A stretch of DNA of 64,000 nucleotides from JAABRU01 sp041390465 (GTDB lineage Bacteria; Desulfobacterota; Desulfobacteria; Desulfobacterales; Desulfococcaceae): contig JAWKPW010000007.1 in assembly GCA_041390465.1 (NCBI GenBank), positions 30,655 to 94,654 on the forward strand. The letters run 5' to 3'. A model generated the notes under the pieces. The model saw nothing but the letters and a program-made list of their open reading frames with translations. It searched no databases and was not told where the DNA came from. The position numbers and the translations under genes were made by a program. Positions within the stretch are counted from its first letter, which is position 1. Every line of letters begins with the position of its first letter. Shown here piece after piece: positions 18,320 through 27,520 of this stretch.

Positions 18320-21300
18320 TTATGTTTTTCTCCCTTCCACAATGGCAATCTCTTCCTCTGCCAGTCCGTAAATTTCATACACCAGACGGTCAATTTCTCT
18401 TTCCAATGCAGTGGTATCTGCATTCGCATTTTTCTTTTTGGCTGCAAGAATTTTGCTGACAACTGAAACTGTTTTTGATGCAAATTTTCCTTTTTTTTCA
18501 GCAATGGGAATCTGTTTTAAACTGAAAATAGTTACCTGCGGGAAACTCGTTTTGAAATCAGAAAACATTATTTGCCAGTAATATTTCACAAGATTTGAGT
18601 TGATGATTGCAAGCCAGTATTTAAGACTGTCCAAATCCCCGTCTGTGACCGTGAAAATATTTCCGGTGACCGCATAAGGTTTTTCGATCAGAGTTGCAGT
18701 GGGTTCTGTTCCTATTTGACGAATGCAGATTTTATATGGTGAAAGATGCACTTCTTCATCCCAGCATCCGCCTGCTGTTTCCGGCCTTTCAAACAAAACA
18801 AATTCTCCGGGTTTGTTATGTGCATATCTGAGAATATCCGAACCTGTAAGAACAGGAATGTGACTGTCTGAAATTCTTGTCCGTGAAAAATATTTTGACC
18901 GGTTTCCTGTAACCAATCCCCTGTTTATCCTTGCAAATGTGTCAAGATTTCTGTTTCTTGCCATTTTGCTGATAATCGGGAAATTTTTTTCATCAATAAG
19001 TAAATTCCATACACTTCCCGGCAGACTTGCAAAATGTTTTTGTTTAATCTGACTGCATTTTGTATTTCCTGCGATTACTTCTTCAAGTTGCGCAGTTATC
19101 CGGACTGTATGCTCACTGGCTTTGACATTCTCTTTTTTCAGCAAAAAAATTGCTGTATGCACATCTGCAACATCAAACACTTTTCCTTTTGCTGCGGCAA
19201 TCTTGCAAATTTCATGATTTTCGGCAATCATCCGTCTTAATCCTTGTGCATACACATTGTTCAAAAGTGTGCTTGGGGAAATATAGCAAAGAAAACCTTT
19301 GTTTTTAAGAAGAAAAGAACCTTTCTGAAAAAACAGATGAAACAAATCAATCTTGAAATCAGCAAAGGGATAGAAGGTTTTCATATACTGAATTTCATTG
19401 ATAGAAGTGTTATTCGGCTGAATCATTTTATACGGAGGGTTTCCAATCACCATGTCAAATCCGACAAAATCGCCTTCATCATTCAGCACTTCCGGAAACT
19501 CAAACCGCCATTCAAACGCATTCTGATACATCCTGCCGGTCTGCATTTCCTTAATTTCCGAGCTGAGTCTGCTGATTTCCGTCTCCAGCTTTTTCTGTTT
19601 CTGCTCCCGTGCTTTTTTCTCTTTTGCTGTCTGCTCAAACAGATGATTCTGGTTCAGCAGTTCATGCAGATCCCCCGTGAGTTTTTTCATCTGCGCTGCT
19701 TTGGGATTGTTTGCGCCCAGTTCTGCCCGGAAATCCTTTTTGATGTCCGCCATGAGTTTTTCCAATGCCCGTTTTTCTTCATGATTTCGGGATTCCCGGT
19801 AGGTCTGCACAGCGATTCTGTATGCGTCAACCGTCCATCTGCTTTTTCTCAGAGCCTGCCGCACATCCGCGTCCAGTGCAAAGCGGCTGATGAGGGAATT
19901 GCCGCATCGGATGTTGATGTCAATGTTGGGCAGGGTTTCCAGTTCCCCGTCCGCTTTGTAATACGCATGTTTCAGCAGTTCAATCCACAGGCGCAGACGG
20001 CAGATTTTCACGGAATTGGGGTTGATGTCCACTCCGAACAGGCATTTCTCAATAATGGTCTGTTTTTCATGGAAAAGAGCCTCCTGCACCCGCTGGCTTT
20101 CCCTGCTTTTGGGATGATAGGCAAAACATTTTCCGTCCTCATCTGTCACCGTGATTTCATCATTCACCACTTCGATGTGATATTCCTTCAGTCTTTTGCC
20201 GTCACGATCCTGCAGGATTTTCAAATCGTTTTTCACCGCAATGATTTCATTGAGAGCGGAAACCAGAAAATGCCCGGAACCCACAGCCGGATCGCAGATT
20301 TTCAGGCTGTTGACAATTTCACTGGCTTCTTTCATGTCCTCAATTTTATTGTACAGTTCATTGAAATCTCTGCACTTCCAGCCTTTTTTCTCATTGAATT
20401 TCTGCACAACCGCACGGCGCACAGTCTCTCTGCACATGTACATGGTCACAAATCCGGGCGTGAAATAGGATCCGTCTCTGTATCCGTTGATTTTTTCAAA
20501 AATCAGACCCAGAACCGAGGCACTGATTAAGGATTTTTTCTCCTCCTGAATTTCCCCGGAACCCTCAGAGGAAAAATCGTAGGCATCGAGAAATGCAAAC
20601 AGATATTCCAATGCCCTGAGATCGCCTGTGCGCTTTTTTCCCTTCTCATCCTTCAGCACAGTGGAGGAAAATATCGGCAGACGGTTCAGATCCTTCAGAT
20701 TGCTGACAAAAATGGTTGCATCTTCAAGTTCTGTGGGTTCAAACAGGGAACTGTTGAGCCAGGGAATGCTGTCAAAGGCCGGCGACACCTCCGCGTCCCG
20801 CTGTTCCTTTCCGCAGGCCAGCACCTGAAAGAAAAGGCAGTTGAGGGCATCAAAGTTTCTGATTTTTCCGATGTGCAGAAAAGCGTATGATTTGTCGCCA
20901 TTATGACAGGAAATCAGATGAGCCTCCAGCAGTTTGAGGAAAAGAACCCGGTTGATCCAGGTGATGACCAGTTCCAGTGCTGCGGTGAAAAGTCTTTCCT
21001 CATACGTTTCTCCGGACGGATCATCCTTTTCCGGCTGTTTTATCCTTTTCAGGCTGTCAAGGCGCAGGATGGTGTTTTCAATGAGAAAACCTGTGTTTCT
21101 ATCCTGCTTTTTCTTTCTCTGAATGACTTTCCGGTTCCCCTCCTTTGTTTCCTCCGCGCCGATGATGTGCAGCAGTTCCGCATAAAAATTTCTGTCCAGA
21201 CTGTTGCTGTCATTGGCAAAGGGAAGTTTCAGCAGATGCTCGGGCGAGAAAATTTTGAAAAGTTCAATGAGTCTGCTGTCATTTTCCGGGGTTGGATTCC

Positions 21301-21937
21301 GCAGCGCATGTTCGTAATTCCGGATGTCAAAATGGACAAACAGAATTTCCGCTGTGATTCCGGCAATCGCGGGCGCAGCAATCTCCCTGTAAAAAAAATC
21401 TGTTGTTTTCCCGGACAGACGCCCGGACTCGAAATCACTGAAAAGTGAAATCAGATGCCGGTTCTGTGCAAATTCCCTTTCAAACAAATTCGCATCAAAA
21501 ACAAACCATTCATAAATGTCAGTGGCAATGAGATGGCGGATTTCCAGATTCTTTCCGCTGATTCTTTCCCTCAGATAATACAGCACAAGTTCCTGAAAGG
21601 CTTTGACATTGATACTGTCCGTCCGCAGCATTTCCGTTTTGCTGCCCGGCTTTTTGGTCTCAATGATGACAGCAACCGGGCTCTGCGCATCCTTTCCGCT
21701 GTGAATCACCAGATCGGTGTGACCTTTGGTGTTGATGAAGTGACTCGGATCATAAAAGGTTTTTTTCAGAAAATCAGAGACAAGATTTTTGTGGAATTCC
21801 TCTGATTCCTTTTCATCAATCCGATCCAGCAGTCCGATCAGTTGTGTACGGAAATTCTCAAACTCGTTTCTGACAGTTTTGATTTTCAGAAACGCCTTGT
21901 TCAGGGCCTTTCGCGGGGTCAGTATATTCAGATTCAT
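18320..21937 (-). CDS. type IIG restriction-modification protein (nuclease + N6-adenine methylase + TRD)
   Basis: 1205 residues. The N-terminal about 200 residues carry a PD-(D/E)xK-like nuclease pattern (GHTDLVIHSGK then VAVIIETKKPGS). The middle holds a gamma-class N6-adenine methylase: motif I region CDPAVGSGHFLVSALNEI and catalytic motif IV DMVIGNPPYKMIQ. The C-terminal 250 residues look like a TaqI/Eco57I-type target-recognition domain (RGLVTGNRSKYF...YAVTGNIFTVTDGDLDSLKYW). All functions in one chain point to type IIG/IIL. A coiled-coil stretch (EKKAREQKQKKLETEIS) links methylase halves. SD AAGGAAG lies about 12 bases before ATG 21937. A BREX-type PglX is the main alternative, but no BREX genes are near and the nuclease motif argues against it. 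Confidence 0.85.
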   Translation of the reverse strand: MNLNILTPRKALNKAFLKIKTVRNEFENFRTQLIGLLDRIDEKESEEFHKNLVSDFLKKTFYDPSHFINTKGHTDLVIHSGKDAQSPVAVIIETKKPGSKTEMLRTDSINVKAFQELVLYYLRERISGKNLEIRHLIATDIYEWFVFDANLFEREFAQNRHLISLFSDFESGRLSGKTTDFFYREIAAPAIAGITAEILFVHFDIRNYEHALRNPTPENDSRLIELFKIFSPEHLLKLPFANDSNSLDRNFYAELLHIIGAEETKEGNRKVIQRKKKQDRNTGFLIENTILRLDSLKRIKQPEKDDPSGETYEERLFTAALELVITWINRVLFLKLLEAHLISCHNGDKSYAFLHIGKIRNFDALNCLFFQVLACGKEQRDAEVSPAFDSIPWLNSSLFEPTELEDATIFVSNLKDLNRLPIFSSTVLKDEKGKKRTGDLRALEYLFAFLDAYDFSSEGSGEIQEEKKSLISASVLGLIFEKINGYRDGSYFTPGFVTMYMCRETVRRAVVQKFNEKKGWKCRDFNELYNKIEDMKEASEIVNSLKICDPAVGSGHFLVSALNEIIAVKNDLKILQDRDGKRLKEYHIEVVNDEITVTDEDGKCFAYHPKSRESQRVQEALFHEKQTIIEKCLFGVDINPNSVKICRLRLWIELLKHAYYKADGELETLPNIDINIRCGNSLISRFALDADVRQALRKSRWTVDAYRIAVQTYRESRNHEEKRALEKLMADIKKDFRAELGANNPKAAQMKKLTGDLHELLNQNHLFEQTAKEKKAREQKQKKLETEISRLSSEIKEMQTGRMYQNAFEWRFEFPEVLNDEGDFVGFDMVIGNPPYKMIQPNNTSINEIQYMKTFYPFADFKIDLFHLFFQKGSFLLKNKGFLCYISPSTLLNNVYAQGLRRMIAENHEICKIAAAKGKVFDVADVHTAIFLLKKENVKASEHTVRITAQLEEVIAGNTKCSQIKQKHFASLPGSVWNLLIDEKNFPIISKMARNRNLDTFARINRGLVTGNRSKYFSRTRISDSHIPVLTGSDILRYAHNKPGEFVLFERPETAGGCWDEEVHLSPYKICIRQIGTEPTATLIEKPYAVTGNIFTVTDGDLDSLKYWLAIINSNLVKYYWQIMFSDFKTSFPQVTIFSLKQIPIAEKKGKFASKTVSVVSKILAAKKKNANADTTALEREIDRLVYEIYGLAEEEIAIVEGRKT

Positions 21938-22372
21938 TGTTTTCCGAGGCTTCCTTGTGTTTTTCGGTTCTCTGTCCTGTGTCTGGTGTCAATCGTCATC
22001 AAGACCCGCAGGGATTACCTGAAAGTCTGATCCTTCAAAATTTTTCAAAGATTATCAAGATGTTCCGGATATCCTTTTTCTGTTCCTCCTGAAAATTTGT
22101 CCGCTGTTTTATGCTCCCACAGGCCGGTCCGTATAATCCGTATCCCACAGCGTCCAAAGACCGAATGCGCCTTTGAGCTTCTCTGTGAGAAACTGTTGGA
22201 ATATTTTTACTCTGCTCAATGGTCAGCCCCTGACGCATCTGCTGTTCAATCTTTTTCTGTATATCCCATTTCTCCAAATTTTTGAAAAGTTGTCAAATCT
22301 GAGGGATGTTCTTTTCCGGAAATCGCCTTAATTGCACCAATCTTTTAAAATCCGGGAGGTTGCTGTGCGGCA
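21938..22372. other. spacer with short coding remnant and half palindrome element
   Basis: No intact gene. On the minus strand around 22200-22120 the translation FQQFLTEKLKGAFGLWTLW followed by DTDYTDRPVGA and a stop looks like a real protein C-terminus of unknown family, with no intact upstream part. At 22270-22332 a half copy of the TTTGACAAC element ends GATGTTCTTTTCCGGAAATCGCCTTA. Confidence 0.35.
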
Positions 22373-23188
22373 TTACACCGATTCCGGATCAATCCCCATC
22401 TCCCGAAGTTTTGCGGCCAGACGAGCGGATTTCCGTGCCTCTTGCTCAGCACGCTGCGCCTCCTCCTCGGCACGCTGCGCCTCCTTTTCAGCACGTCTTT
22501 CTGCTTTGTCCGCACGCTGAGCCTCTTCCCCGGCCATGGAAATGGCCTCGTTGAAAGAGGGAAGCCCACGGCCTGTTTCCGGATCAACCGCCCGGAGCAG
22601 ATGCCCCTCCCGTTTCAGAAAAAGACCCAGTTCCCTGCTGAAAAGACTGCCGTCCTTTTCCGGTGTTATGGGACTGTACATGATACCGTCCAGACAGAAT
22701 CCCTGGAAACTGCTTTCCAGATACTCCTCCAGAGGATCAAAAAGAAAGTATTCCCGCACACCCAGGGAGGCATACAGTCCGGTTTTGGAAATATCCCCGT
22801 CTGCTGTGGATTTTGACGTGATTTCAAATATCACGCATGGCCCGGATTTTTCCTCCCATACCCTGAAAATCCGGCGCATGTGCTTTTCCACACCTTTCAC
22901 CACCATCACATCCGGCACTTTGAAGGCCTTCGGATTTCCCTTTTCATAATACATCAGCATATTCGCAACTGTGTAAATATCGGGGCGATGGCGGAAAAAA
23001 TACTCCAAAGCCAGATACAGATGTATGATGGCAATGACATGAATCTGTGTTTCTCCCATGGGTTCTCCGTCTGATTCCGGATAAATGACTCCGGAATCAT
23101 CTGTTTCATCCATTTTTTTCAGCAGTTCTTTGTACCGGAACACCGGGAACGCCGACCTGTCTGCAGCCTGTTCACATGATAACGGCAT
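22373..23188 (-). CDS. Uma2-family (DUF820) PD-(D/E)xK-like protein with charged coiled-coil tail
   Basis: 271 residues. The core (about 30-205) matches Uma2 / DUF820: VPDVMVVKG, PCVIFEITSKSTADGD with the Glu and Lys/Ser of the nuclease-like fold, LYASLGVREYFLFDP, and LGLFLKREGHLLRAVDPETG. The family is predicted to be of restriction-endonuclease fold but its biology is unclear; it is typical of cyanobacteria and filamentous or multicellular bacteria. The C-terminal about 60 residues are a low-complexity heptad-like series (AQRAEEEAQRAEQEARKSAR), coded by near-repeats of GCTGAGCAA-type codons; a common Uma2 feature. It stands alone between the type IIG gene and the partner-switch operon. Confidence 0.8.
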   Translation of the reverse strand: MPLSCEQAADRSAFPVFRYKELLKKMDETDDSGVIYPESDGEPMGETQIHVIAIIHLYLALEYFFRHRPDIYTVANMLMYYEKGNPKAFKVPDVMVVKGVEKHMRRIFRVWEEKSGPCVIFEITSKSTADGDISKTGLYASLGVREYFLFDPLEEYLESSFQGFCLDGIMYSPITPEKDGSLFSRELGLFLKREGHLLRAVDPETGRGLPSFNEAISMAGEEAQRADKAERRAEKEAQRAEEEAQRAEQEARKSARLAAKLREMGIDPESV

Positions 23189-23208
23189 ACGCCCTCCTCC
23201 AAAATGTG

Positions 23209-23577
23209 TCAGTGGTTGGCAGTTGCTTTGCTTTCCGCAGAAAGAGCTGCCACAGCCTCCTCGCAGGTTTCATACTGCTTAAATATCTTGTGCATACGGG
23301 TCAGTCTGAAAATCTTCGAAACCATCTCCCCCACACCGCAGAGGGCAAAACCGCCTTTGGGATGAATAAGTTTCAGAACAGAAATGATGGCTCCCATTCC
23401 GCTGCTGTCCATGAATGCCACCTTGGAAAGATTCAGAACAATGCGCAGATATTCCCTGTGTTCAATCAGTTTTTCCATTTCTTCCCTGAATATCCGGGCC
23501 ACAGCCGCATCCAGACGGTTTTCACGCACGGTGATGACCCACACATCTTCCACCTGCTGTTTTTCCAATAATGTCAT
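23209..23577 (-). CDS. STAS-domain anti-sigma factor antagonist (RsbV/SpoIIAA type)
   Basis: 122 residues, one STAS domain. The phosphorylatable Ser lies in KVAFMDSSGMGAIISVLKLI, the classic D-S-S-G-x-G site. In this family the dephosphorylated form binds the HATPase anti-sigma kinase and frees its target. Its ATG (23575-23577) overlaps the reconstructed stop of the upstream kinase gene by one base (TAATG), and the phosphatase gene follows the same strand further upstream, so the three form one operon: phosphatase, kinase, antagonist. The output regulator is not in the window. Confidence 0.88.
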   Translation of the reverse strand: MTLLEKQQVEDVWVITVRENRLDAAVARIFREEMEKLIEHREYLRIVLNLSKVAFMDSSGMGAIISVLKLIHPKGGFALCGVGEMVSKIFRLTRMHKIFKQYETCEEAVAALSAESKATANH

Positions 23578-24026
23578 TATGTCCTCTTGCGTTTTTTTGT
23601 CATTGTCTTTTTCATGATGAGGCAGTTTTTCTGCTTGTGTCTCACATACGCCACTTTGTCCATAACAGTTTTAATGATTTCATGAACCCTCTTCCGCATA
23701 CTGGGATATCCCCATTATCCGGATTGCAGGAATGCTTGCGGGGCATATCAGAAAGAGAACAGTCCAGTGGAAGTGCCGGAATCGCAGACCTGAAGCATAA
23801 CCCTGTCCGGACAGAAACAGAAGAGAATTTCCACTTCCTTTCCGCTTTTCTGTCCATAGGCATGAAGAATGCAGTTGTTTACAGCTTCCACTGTGCAGAG
23901 CCGAATTTCGGAGCAAATCTCTTCCGGAATGCCTGAACAGGTGCAAAGCCGCTCTGCAATGATGTCTGCCATGCGCACATCTTCCAGTTCACTGCCAATC
24001 ACAATTTTTATCTTTTTCTTTGTCAT
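23577..24026 (-). pseudogene. RsbW-type HATPase anti-sigma kinase, frameshifted
   Basis: From ATG 24026 the sequence gives an HATPase_c_2 domain: ICSEIRLCTVEAVNNCILHAYG (N box with EAVNN) and VMLQVCDSGTS (G1 box). The frame is then lost near 23770. In other frames the rest is present: a GRGF-like G2 box (GGRGLMIIKTVMDKVAYVRH when joined) and CLIMKKTMTKKRKRT ending at 23577. At least two shifts are required. The kinase would phosphorylate the STAS protein on Ser and sequester a sigma factor or other target. With phosphatase and antagonist both intact, either the switch has lost its core or these are sequence errors. Confidence 0.75.
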
Positions 24027-24056
24027 ACAGGGCTGCTTTACGGAATGATTGCCGAA

Positions 24057-25274
24057 TCATGAGGATTTGTCAATGGAAACCGCCACACAGGTGAAATCAT
24101 CTTTGAAGGCAGTTGATCTGGAGAAACGGCTTATTTCCTCCCGGACAGCGGAAACAAGCTGCTCCGGAGGCTTGTTTGCATTTTTTCTTATAAAATCTGC
24201 AAGACGTTCCTCTCCATAGAGTTTGCCATCGGGATTTTCTGCTTCCGTAAGACCGTCTGAACAGAAAAAAAAGACATCACCGGGCAGAAACGGGATCGAA
24301 ACCTGCATAAAGGGATCCGGATCCGATATTCCCAGAGGAATGTTTATGCCTTCCAGCATACGGACAGTTCCGGAACCGGAATGGAAATGGATTGTCCGCA
24401 CATGTCCGCAGTCCACAAAATCCATACAGGATTTTTTCAGATCAATTCGGGCATAGCAGAGGGTGACAAAGGATTCTATTTCTTTGAGCTGACAGATCAT
24501 TTCTGAATTTGCCCAGTCAACAATTTCAGCAGGTTCAGGATGCTTTCCGCAGGCACTGGACAGCAGCAGTCCGTTGATGGCCCGAAGAAAATGACTTTTC
24601 ACGGCAGCTCCCAGCAGTGCGGCTGCCACGCCCTTTCCCATCACATCGCCGACAATAATGTCAAGGCAGGAACTGCTGATTCTGTAAAAATCAAAGAAGT
24701 CTCCGTCCACTTTGCGGGAGGGGACGGAAAGATGGGCAATCCTGAGCCCGGAAATATCCCCCGGCGGCTTTCCCATCAGCAGGGTTTGCTGAATCTTTGA
24801 GGAGATGGACAATTCCGTTTCGCGCGCTCTGGCCAGTTCAGATTCCATCTGCCGGAAACGGCGGCTCCGTATCCAGTTTTTTACATTTTTCTCCACCAGG
24901 GCAACGAGTTCCGGAGGTTTCACCGGCTTGATCAGATAATCGGACGCGCCGTATTTCATGGCTTCCACAGCATCGGAAACATTGTCGCTGGCTGTGACCA
25001 TGATGACGGAAACATGCTCGAATCGTTCACGGATGCAGCGCAGACAGGTAATGCCGTCCATCACCGGCATATGGAGATCCAGAAGCACCACAGCGGTTTC
25101 TTCGGACACGGCTTCCAGAGCCTCTTTGCCGTTGATGAACGCAATTGTCTCGAAACCTGCCTTTTTGAGATGATATTTGAAGATGGAATGCATCACCATA
25201 TCATCGTCTGCAAGAAGAATCCGGGGAGAATCTCCGCTTTCATTCATACATTCTTGATTCATCATTACTGTCAT
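24057..25274 (-). CDS. response regulator with PP2C-type (RsbU/SpoIIE) serine phosphatase output
   Basis: 405 residues. Residues about 17-135 are a receiver domain: DDDM acidic pocket, phospho-acceptor Asp in VVLLDLHMPVMDG, Thr in MVTAS, Lys in YLIKPVKPPEL. A helical linker (about 140-175) leads to a PP2C-SpoIIE domain (about 190-400) with metal ligands in RKVDGDFFDFYRI, GDVMGKGVAAALL and FFFCSDGLTEAENPDG. It should dephosphorylate the STAS antagonist encoded downstream when its receiver is phosphorylated. The cognate histidine kinase is not adjacent. Start MTVMM versus MNQECMNES is uncertain. It overlaps the AbiEii-type gene upstream by four bases. Confidence 0.92.
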   Translation of the reverse strand: MTVMMNQECMNESGDSPRILLADDDMVMHSIFKYHLKKAGFETIAFINGKEALEAVSEETAVVLLDLHMPVMDGITCLRCIRERFEHVSVIMVTASDNVSDAVEAMKYGASDYLIKPVKPPELVALVEKNVKNWIRSRRFRQMESELARARETELSISSKIQQTLLMGKPPGDISGLRIAHLSVPSRKVDGDFFDFYRISSSCLDIIVGDVMGKGVAAALLGAAVKSHFLRAINGLLLSSACGKHPEPAEIVDWANSEMICQLKEIESFVTLCYARIDLKKSCMDFVDCGHVRTIHFHSGSGTVRMLEGINIPLGISDPDPFMQVSIPFLPGDVFFFCSDGLTEAENPDGKLYGEERLADFIRKNANKPPEQLVSAVREEISRFSRSTAFKDDFTCVAVSIDKSS

Positions 25275-25981
25275 TTATCATTCAGCATGTTGCCATTCAC
25301 TTCCATTTCCACCATCTTTTTCACAACAGCCCGAAAAAAGGATTCCATCTCTTTCCGGTCAATTTCCTTTTTCAGATACAGTTCCTCAACTCCCTGGGGA
25401 ATCTGCAGAAGTTTGTATTTCACGATATGCCGCAGCCCGTGCATTTCACATTTTTTCTCTGCATAATCCAGCATCCTCTGCAGAAAACCGGGTCTGTCCC
25501 TGCACACCGCATACAGATCCACATAATCTTTTATATCGTTTCTGTCAGCCAGTGCACACAGTTTGTTTACCGTGAGGTCAGTAAAACTGTCAATGGGAAC
25601 CTTGTCAGACAGTTCAAAGGGGAAAATATTTTTCCGGGGATACAGTGTGAATTCCGTTTTTATCCGGCTTCCGTCCGTAACCTGCATGGTGTATATTTTT
25701 CTGTCATATGCCTTTTGCATTTGGGTCTTTTCAGCAAAATCCAAATGATTCAGAAAATGTTCAATCAGAGGGGACGGTACGGCTTCATAAGAAAAAAAAT
25801 CAAGATCAAATGACAGACGGTGTTCAAGATAAAACGCACTCAGGGCAGTTCCGCCTGAAAGTCTGAACATATTTTTCAGATCCGAATCAGCAAAAGCCCG
25901 CAGAAACTTTTTCTGCCAGTGTGTCAGTATCCGGTTGTCCTCAATCCCTCTCACCGGTTTTATCGCGCCATACTTCTTCAT
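25271..25981 (-). CDS. AbiEii/AbiGii-type nucleotidyltransferase toxin
   Basis: 236 residues, nucleotidyltransferase fold (DUF1814). Motif I is FRLSGGTALSAFYLEHRLSF, motif II is DLDFFS, both characteristic of AbiEii toxins; in type IV toxin-antitoxin pairs AbiEii pyrophosphorylates or otherwise inactivates tRNA and is held by AbiEi. Here the partner upstream is not AbiEi but a short protein (next entry), an arrangement that recurs in bacteria. The two overlap by about 40 bases, pointing to translational coupling. Downstream it overlaps the REC-PP2C start by four bases, possibly by chance. Confidence 0.82.
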   Translation of the reverse strand: MKKYGAIKPVRGIEDNRILTHWQKKFLRAFADSDLKNMFRLSGGTALSAFYLEHRLSFDLDFFSYEAVPSPLIEHFLNHLDFAEKTQMQKAYDRKIYTMQVTDGSRIKTEFTLYPRKNIFPFELSDKVPIDSFTDLTVNKLCALADRNDIKDYVDLYAVCRDRPGFLQRMLDYAEKKCEMHGLRHIVKYKLLQIPQGVEELYLKKEIDRKEMESFFRAVVKKMVEMEVNGNMLNDK

Positions 25982-26198
25982 AAAGTTCTATCAGCCTGTA
26001 TCTGCCTTTTTCGATTTTCAGACAATCCCTGCAGGCAAACAGAAAACGCACGGTTTATCTGTCCGTGCCGTAAGCCGGAAAAAAATCCGCAATTCTCTGC
26101 AGCCTCCAGAGAATATCTTTGGGAGCCTGCCGGTAATCCCACAGAAGTTCCGCGGGAATCTCTATTTCATTCCAGTTGTCGGAAATAATTTTTTCCAT
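25941..26198 (-). pseudogene. short partner protein of the AbiEii-type toxin, one frameshift
   Basis: From ATG 26198 the frame reads MEKIISDNWNEIEIPAELLW then RQAPKDILWRLQRIADFFPAY and stops at 26055. A one-base shift near 26060 lets it run on as TVRFLFACRDCLKIEKGRYR then LIELYEEVWRDKTGERD to the stop at 25941, overlapping the toxin gene. The full about 85-residue form is the protein I expect beside such nucleotidyltransferases, likely the antitoxin, though I know no name for it. The MITE copy D ends only about three bases before this ATG, so the native 5' region has been displaced; MITE sequence also offers an alternative in-frame ATG at 26216. Confidence 0.6.
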
Positions 26199-26201
26199 AT
26201 C

Positions 26202-26349
26202 ATAACAATTCGCCATTGATTTGATACAAAGCCGCCGATTTTTCAGCACAGGGTGAACCTGCGGTTCCTCTCCCCAAGGGAGGGGTGTCAGTTCAGCCGC
26301 ATTGGGAAAAAAATGACGGAACCGCATAAAGTCAATGGCGATTCGGTAT
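26202..26349. repeat. MITE-like element copy D
   Basis: Left end ATAACAATTCGCCATTGATT (26202) and right end TCAATGGCGATTCGGTAT (26349), 148 bp, inverted. The interior has no gene; it abuts the start of the AbiEii partner gene. Bases 26350-26526 contain only short inverted repeats. Confidence 0.65.
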
Positions 26350-26526
26350 CAGATGTTGAGGATCGGTTGGGAGTTACGCAGTTGATAAAAAATCAATCCT
26401 GAAACCATCAGGGTTTATCCGCTCAACTGCTTAACTCCTGTCAGTGCTCAGATTTCGGATTTAATATTTCGGCACCTGTTTTTCTGCCCCCTGAAACTTG
26501 ACACCGGACACCTGAAACCTGCCTGT

Positions 26527-27408
26527 TCATATCCGTCCGCCGCTCCACCTCAGTTTGGTTTTCAGCACCTCAAAATAATGACGTTCCGGCATGACAATCA
26601 TATGGACAGGATGGGGACTTTTTTGAACAATAATGCTGTCTTTTTCCGTAATTTCCATGCCGGTCTGGCCGTCAAAGGTCAGCATGATGTCTGCGGATTT
26701 GCGCACCAGCCGGATTTTCACGCACACGGAATCCGGAACAATCAGGGGACGGTTGGTCAGGGTGAAGGGACAGATGGGGGTCATCACAATGGCCGGAACC
26801 GATGGGTGAATCACAGGGCCACCGGCAGCCAGGGAATAGGCAGTTGATCCGGTGGGCGTGGCCACAATCAGTCCATCCGCCCGATAGGTGGTCAGATACT
26901 GTTCATCAATCCAGGTTTCAATCCGTGCCAGACGCGCCAAAGCGCCTTTGTTGATCACAATGTCGTTGAGCACCGGTTCAGATGCAATTTCCCTTCCCTC
27001 CCGCAGAACCTTCACCAGCAGGCGCATCCGGGGAACCGTGCGGAATTCGCTGTTGAGAATGTCTTCGGCCGCGGAAAACAGCACATCTTCCGTAATTTCC
27101 GCAAGAAATCCAACTTCCCCGAATTTGACACCCAGAATCGGGGTGCGATGTTCCCCAATCCAGCGGGCCGCGCTGAGAAATGTGCCGTCACCTCCCAAAA
27201 CAAATACACAGAACAGATCATGGGGGGCAGTTGACTGCTGCACTTCACTGCATCTGCGGCTGGGGGGAAGCCCTTCCTTCCGGATGACGCGAATTTGTTT
27301 TGCACAGAGCCATGATTCGAATTCATCGGCTTTTCTGCAGGCCTCCCCATCCACTTTGACAAACAATCCCACGCTTTTCAATATCTGCTCCCGGTACTGC
27401 AATATCAT
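26527..27408 (-). CDS. nadK: NAD kinase (ATP/polyphosphate-NAD phosphotransferase)
   Basis: 293 residues from ATG 27408; longer in-frame sequence to 27480 runs into a palindromic repeat and is probably not coding. Makes NADP from NAD in the cytoplasm. Seen: the GGDGTFLSAAR motif that binds the phosphate donor and holds the catalytic Asp, FGEVGFLAEI, NDIVINKGALARLARIETW (NE/D motif), and ATPTGSTAYSLAAGGPVIHP. Length matches the family. Divergence or operon is not obvious; the hemerythrin gene lies about 110 bases upstream on the same strand with the repeat between. Confidence 0.93.
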   Translation of the reverse strand: MILQYREQILKSVGLFVKVDGEACRKADEFESWLCAKQIRVIRKEGLPPSRRCSEVQQSTAPHDLFCVFVLGGDGTFLSAARWIGEHRTPILGVKFGEVGFLAEITEDVLFSAAEDILNSEFRTVPRMRLLVKVLREGREIASEPVLNDIVINKGALARLARIETWIDEQYLTTYRADGLIVATPTGSTAYSLAAGGPVIHPSVPAIVMTPICPFTLTNRPLIVPDSVCVKIRLVRKSADIMLTFDGQTGMEITEKDSIIVQKSPHPVHMIVMPERHYFEVLKTKLRWSGGRI

Positions 27409-27425
27409 TAAAATCAGACTGTAAC

Positions 27426-27492
27426 GGAGTGACAAACGGAAAGTTTGTGGCAGATCCCTCAAGACAGTTGGGCCTTCCAAACTTTCCGTTCA
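27426..27492. repeat. GGAGTSACAAACKGAAAGTTTG hairpin element, copy 3
   Basis: GGAGTGACAAACGGAAAGTT ... CCTTCCAAACTTTCCGTTC, paired ends with palindromic halves; same layout as 7486-7551. Sits between nadK and the hemerythrin gene. Confidence 0.5.
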
Positions 27493-27520
27493 GAAATCCC
27501 CAGCTCCCTGCCTGATGCTT

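Noticed and set aside
19244..20530. 428-codon open frame opposite the type IIG gene
   Set aside because: Antisense shadow; the sense strand holds NPPY and other methylase motifs.
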